Of a stretch of 64,000 nucleotides of DNA, positions 60,617 to 64,000 are shown piece by piece (position 1 is the stretch's first letter; each line of letters opens with the position of its first letter). Under the pieces are notes generated by a model. It had not been told where the DNA came from. It was given only the letters and a program-made list of their open reading frames with translations, and made no database searches. Made by a program: the position numbers and the translations under genes. The stretch covers positions 36,142-100,141 of the IMG/VR virus record IMGVR_UViG_3300029915_000012. One strand, given 5' to 3'. Source of the DNA: a virus.

Positions 60617-60769
60617 ATGAAGAAAAAAATGTTAGATAGTGAAAAAAAAATTACAGTGAGTTTTTCACTAAATCCATATATTTATGAATTATTAGATAAA
60701 TATATTAAAAAATCTAAATCAAAATTCATTGAAACTTTATTAAAAAATAAATTAAAAAATAATATATGA
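60617..60769 (+). CDS. Ribbon-helix-helix-like protein coupled to DNA polymerase
   Basis: A 50-residue protein beginning MKKKMLDSEKKITVSFSLNP. ITVSFSLNPYIYELLDKYIKKSKSKFIETLLKNKL fits an RHH fold (strand, helix, turn with SKSKF, helix). Its stop overlaps the DNA polymerase start (ATATGATTG), so the two are translationally coupled. Because polymerase dosage would follow translation of this regulator, autoregulation of the operon is plausible. Confidence 0.72.
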   Translation: MKKKMLDSEKKITVSFSLNPYIYELLDKYIKKSKSKFIETLLKNKLKNNI

Positions 60770-62250
60770 TTGTAGATACTGAATATAAAAATAATAACCT
60801 AATTATCTCATATATAGATAGTTCTGGTCAGATCAAACTAAAATATAAAAATTGGAGTCGCCCAACAAAATTTATAAAAACTACTGATGATGATAAAGAA
60901 AAAAGTGGTAGATTTGTCACATGGTCAGGAGAAAATGTTAAAGAGATTTATACAAAATACCCAAATCGGTATTCCATTTATGATTTCATAGATAGTTTTG
61001 ATAAAGAAGAACGAGATGAAATATATTCATATGCAGAACCAGATATATTCTTCGTTGATATTGAGAACGAGATTCTTAATACTGGTAAACCACAACCACA
61101 ACTTGCTGAGGGTGAGATACAAACAATATCAATAGTAAATAAAGATAAAGTGTTGGTAATTGGAACTCAGTTTTTAGATGCTGCACAAATTGAATCAATT
61201 GGTAATGATATCAATACTCATTTTCAAAAATTTGGAACAAATTATAAATTTAAATATGTTCAGTACAAAACTGAATATGATATGCTTCATAGTTTTTTTA
61301 ACAAATTAGTTCCTAAAATGCCAGTAATAACTGGTTGGAATTTCATTAATTATGACTGGACATATTTAGTTGCAAGAGCAAGAAGAATTGGACTTGAACC
61401 TGAGGTTGCCTCATTCACAAAAAAACTTAATAAACCATTTAATCCTCCTAATGCTATTAATCCAAGTTACGCAGAAATGCCAGCGCATAGGGTTATAGTT
61501 GATTATATGGAATTATTTAAAAAATGGGATCAATCAGTTAAAGTAAAGGAAAGTTTATCTTTAGATTTCGCTTCTGAAAAATTACTAGGAAAAGAAATTA
61601 AGAAAATTAATTACGATGGAGATTTAAAAAAATTGCATAAAGAGGACTATAAGAAATTTGTATTCTATAATGCTGTAGATAGTTGCTTAGTTCAACAGAT
61701 ACATAAAAAAATGAAATATGTAGACATACTTTATGGCATGGCTGTATTGGGTAAAATTAAGATTAAAGATGCAATTTCAACTCTTGCATTAACAGAAGGA
61801 ATTTTAAGAGAAAAATTAAGAGATCAAAAAAATATTGTTCTTGTTAGAAATGAAGATAGTGAATACGGAGATACTGAAACTGAATCTATAAAAGGAGGAT
61901 GGGTTAAAGAACCTGTAAGAGGTATGGCAGAATGGACATGCTGTTTTGACTTTAGTTCCTTGTATCCTACTACTATGAGAGAATTTAACATATCTGCAGA
62001 TTCATATAAAGGTCAAAAAGTAAAAGGTAAAGATTATTCCATATTTAATGGACATCAATTAACAATTGAGCCTGATGATATCATAACTTTAAATGGATCA
62101 GTATTTAAGAATGAGGAAGGAGTTGTTAGTAGTGTAATGAGAGAAGTATATTCTGATAGAAAAAAGTGGAAAAACGTGATGATGGAAAAACATGAAGAAC
62201 TTGATAAATTACAAAATGAGCTTAAAAAATTAGAGGGAACTCCTTTATGA
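60766..62250 (+). CDS. 43: DNA polymerase family B (gp43-like), N-terminal half of a split gene
   Basis: A 494-residue protein. The 3'-5' exonuclease is complete: FFVDIE with D98/E100 (Exo I), NFINYDWTYL with D197 (Exo II) and YNAVDSCL with D305 (Exo III). Polymerase motif A, DFSSLYPTTMR, is at 395-405. The protein then reads SVMREVYSDRKKWKNVMMEK and stops after LEGTPL, before motif B (KxxxNSxYG) and motif C (GDTDS). T4 gp43 is ~900 residues, so about half is missing. A homing endonuclease follows at once. Split gp43 genes are known in T4-like phages; the second half is presumably beyond the window. Start by ATGA overlap with the RHH gene. Confidence 0.92.
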   Translation: MIVDTEYKNNNLIISYIDSSGQIKLKYKNWSRPTKFIKTTDDDKEKSGRFVTWSGENVKEIYTKYPNRYSIYDFIDSFDKEERDEIYSYAEPDIFFVDIENEILNTGKPQPQLAEGEIQTISIVNKDKVLVIGTQFLDAAQIESIGNDINTHFQKFGTNYKFKYVQYKTEYDMLHSFFNKLVPKMPVITGWNFINYDWTYLVARARRIGLEPEVASFTKKLNKPFNPPNAINPSYAEMPAHRVIVDYMELFKKWDQSVKVKESLSLDFASEKLLGKEIKKINYDGDLKKLHKEDYKKFVFYNAVDSCLVQQIHKKMKYVDILYGMAVLGKIKIKDAISTLALTEGILREKLRDQKNIVLVRNEDSEYGDTETESIKGGWVKEPVRGMAEWTCCFDFSSLYPTTMREFNISADSYKGQKVKGKDYSIFNGHQLTIEPDDIITLNGSVFKNEEGVVSSVMREVYSDRKKWKNVMMEKHEELDKLQNELKKLEGTPL

Positions 62251-62285
62251 AATAATAAATAAAAATATAATTTTTTTATATTTTT

Positions 62286-62302
62286 ATTTTTATATATAAA
62301 AT
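62286..62302 (+). promoter_or_regulatory. Candidate phage promoter for the homing endonuclease
   Basis: TTTTTATATATAAAATA-type box, 11 to 20 bases before the ATG at 62313. It matches the recurring box. Confidence 0.4.
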
Positions 62303-62312
62303 AAAAAATGTT

Positions 62313-63914
62313 ATGATTTTGACAAAGTATGTCGATGTAAAAATATCTAATAATCAAATTAAATATTATAAAGAAAAAGGGTATGAAGTAAAAGGAGGAA
62401 ATGAAATTATTTCTATACTTGCAATAGATTTACCTACAAGAAGTGTATCAAAAATTAAAGCAAAATGTGATGTTTGTGGCGAAGAAACTATTATTTCATA
62501 TAGTAGATATAATTATAACACAAAAAATTCAACAACATATTATGCTTGTAGTAGAAAATGTTCTGAACAAAAATCAAAAAATACAAATTTAGAAAAATAT
62601 GGAGTAGAAAATGTTTCAAATTCTCAAATTATTAAAGATAAAAAAGTAGAAACTTGTTTAAAAAATTTTGGTGTCGAATATCCTCAGCAATCTAAAGAAA
62701 TTAACAAAAAAGGACATGTAAGTAAATTAGAAAAATATGGAGATGCTAACTATACAAATCCATATAAAATGAAATCAACGAATTTAGAAAGATATGGAGT
62801 AGAATATGCTAGTCAAAATGCAGAAATATCTATTAAAATGAGAGAAAATCAATTTATTAGTTTTAAGAAAAATTTTGATAAAGGATTATATAAATCTGAA
62901 ATTATTAGAGATAGAAAAGATATATTTGTTGGATATTTATCAAATGGTCAATATGAATTTAAATGTGATTTACATAAAGATCATCATTTTAATATTGATT
63001 ATAAATTATTGTGGAATAGGATAAATAATAAAACAATATTATGTACAGAATGCAATCCAATTTCAAAAAATGTTAGTGGGTTAGAGTTACAATTATTAGG
63101 TTTTATTAAAGAAAATTATAATGATGAGATAATTTTGAATGATAGAAAAATTTTAAATCCTTTAGAATTAGATATTTATTTACCTAATTTGAAATTAGCA
63201 TTTGAATTTAATGGTTTATGGTGGCACAATGAATTAAATAAAGATAAAGATTATCATTTAAATAAAACTGAAGAATGTGAAAAACAAGGCATTCAATTGA
63301 TTCATATTTATGAAGATGACTGGATTTATAATAATGAAATTATAAAATCTATAATATTAAGTAAATTAAATATTTTTGAAAACGTAATTGATTCAAAAGA
63401 TTGTGAAATAAGAGAAGTTTTAGATATAAATTTAATTAAAAGTTATTTAGAAAAAAATGATATACATGGATATATTAAATCTAATATAAAAATTGGTTTA
63501 TATTTAGGTAATGAATTAATTAGTTTAATGACATTTAATATTAAGAATAATAATTATGAGATGATAAGTTTTAGTAATAAAATAAATACTAATATTATTG
63601 ATAGTGAAATTACGTTATTAAATTATTTTATAAATAAATATAGTGCGAAAGAAATAGTATGTTATTTTGATAGAAGTTTTAGTCAAATTAATTTATATAA
63701 AAAAATAGGATTTGATTTTGTCGATAAAGTTAAGCCAGATTATCAATATATTATTGATAATATTAGGCATAATAAATGTAATTTTCGTAAAAATAAATTA
63801 GTAACAGAAGGATTTGATATAAATAAAACAGAGCATGAAATTATGTTAGAACGGAAGGTATATCGCATATATGATTCTGGATTTTTAAAATTTATATATA
63901 CTTTAAAAAAATAA
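62313..63914 (+). CDS. Free-standing homing endonuclease, EDxHD (VSR-like) type
   Basis: A 533-residue protein. Residues 1-95 are the MILTKYVDVKIS N-terminal domain with CDVCG...CSRKC zinc ribbon, shared with 1-314 and 21853-22821. Residues ~95-190 carry repeated KYGVENVSNS/NFGVEYPQQS/RYGVEYASQN units that I take as DNA-binding repeats. The nuclease core is at ~265-345: LELDIYLPNLKLAFEFNGLWWHN and IQLIHIYEDDW, as in EDxHD/VSR-like homing enzymes such as I-Bth0305I. A GNAT-like C-terminal domain follows (LISLMTFNIK, EIVCYFDRSFSQINLYKKIGF). It sits at the break in the DNA polymerase gene, its likely cleavage target. Confidence 0.85.
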   Translation: MILTKYVDVKISNNQIKYYKEKGYEVKGGNEIISILAIDLPTRSVSKIKAKCDVCGEETIISYSRYNYNTKNSTTYYACSRKCSEQKSKNTNLEKYGVENVSNSQIIKDKKVETCLKNFGVEYPQQSKEINKKGHVSKLEKYGDANYTNPYKMKSTNLERYGVEYASQNAEISIKMRENQFISFKKNFDKGLYKSEIIRDRKDIFVGYLSNGQYEFKCDLHKDHHFNIDYKLLWNRINNKTILCTECNPISKNVSGLELQLLGFIKENYNDEIILNDRKILNPLELDIYLPNLKLAFEFNGLWWHNELNKDKDYHLNKTEECEKQGIQLIHIYEDDWIYNNEIIKSIILSKLNIFENVIDSKDCEIREVLDINLIKSYLEKNDIHGYIKSNIKIGLYLGNELISLMTFNIKNNNYEMISFSNKINTNIIDSEITLLNYFINKYSAKEIVCYFDRSFSQINLYKKIGFDFVDKVKPDYQYIIDNIRHNKCNFRKNKLVTEGFDINKTEHEIMLERKVYRIYDSGFLKFIYTLKK

Positions 63915-63915
63915 T

Positions 63916-64000
63916 ATGAAGCATTTAAAATTATTTGAAAATAATACTGGAACAATAATTTATCTTTGTACTATATCAGATTGTGGTATAAATGATATGT
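63916..64000 (+). CDS. Tagged protein, 5' part (runs off the right edge)
   Basis: An ATG at 63916, one base after the endonuclease stop, opens MKHLKLFENNTGTIIYLC with no stop before the edge. MKHLKLFE-N is the same N-terminal tag as on the small proteins at 9-11 kb and elsewhere. The product is unknown. Because this gene follows the endonuclease directly, the missing half of DNA polymerase is not the next gene. Confidence 0.6.
   Translation, partial: MKHLKLFENNTGTIIYLCTISDCGINDM

Noticed and set aside
62251-62312. Group I intron interrupting the polymerase gene
   Set aside because: The next gene after the endonuclease is a tagged protein with its own start, not a second polymerase exon, and I could not recognise intron core elements. 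A split gene is the simpler reading.

Overview
The window is a gene-dense, extremely AT-rich stretch (roughly 75-80% A+T by eye) of a large T4-like tailed phage. The evidence is a UvsY-like recombination mediator next to a UvsW-type helicase, the first half of a gp43-type family B DNA polymerase, a phage-type thymidylate synthase and Dam methylase, very large baseplate and fibre proteins, and many free-standing homing endonucleases. Two places match the Bacteroidota housekeeping promoter (TTG or TTTG, a 19-20 base spacer, then TAnnTTTG), one of them in front of an NAD synthetase gene. No Shine-Dalgarno motif is obvious before most starts. I therefore infer a Bacteroidota (probably flavobacterial) host. 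No integrase, lysogeny module, tRNA or CRISPR array was seen.

Layout. 1-5.8 kb: a truncated homing endonuclease, a small ribbon-helix-helix (RHH)-like protein, a glycosyltransferase, small paralogues, Dam, ThyA and two tandem ADP-ribosyltransferase-like genes. 5.8-11 kb: small proteins of unknown function, including a head-to-tail chain of four genes overlapping by ATGA, each beginning MKYxKxFE and ending FN[IL]. 11-19.2 kb: two giant virion proteins, two more tagged genes and another structural gene. 19.3-21.9 kb: uvsY, three small genes, uvsW. 21.9-29.7 kb: a homing endonuclease, a two-gene cellular-looking cassette, an M15 peptidase, a minus-strand set of tagged genes and an IS607-type transposon (serine recombinase plus TnpB). 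The transposon appears to have split a tagged GNAT acetyltransferase gene. 29.8-45.2 kb: structural and fibre genes, including a collagen-like fibre and a 2152-residue repeat-rich fibre. 45-47.8 kb: a membrane protein, glutamine-dependent NAD synthetase and a small gene. 48-56.7 kb: two GIY-YIG endonucleases among glycosyltransferases (one TibC-like, one GT6-like, one decayed) and an IPT/TIG-repeat protein. 56.7-60.5 kb: two HExxH metalloprotease-like genes, a chimera of homing-endonuclease zinc ribbons with a metalloprotease tail, and an RHH protein. 60.6-64 kb: a second RHH protein overlapping the N-terminal half of DNA polymerase, which stops before motif B and is followed by an EDxHD-type homing endonuclease and another tagged gene running off the end.

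How the genes may work together. The most striking pattern is a two-ended tag. At least ten small, otherwise unrelated proteins share an N-terminus like the capsid-targeting peptide of T4 internal proteins and also end in FN[I/L/M] at the C-terminus. I infer a large set of proteins packaged in the head, processed by the prohead protease and delivered with the DNA, including leucine-rich-repeat, zinc-ribbon, ExoX-C-like and (before transposon insertion) GNAT proteins. A second theme is NAD: three ADP-ribosyltransferase-like proteins would consume it and a phage NAD synthetase could replenish it. A third is glycosylation: several glycosyltransferases, one resembling protein O-heptosyltransferases, lie beside Ser/Thr-rich fibres that could be their substrates. 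Function calls rest on motifs read by eye; no database search was run.
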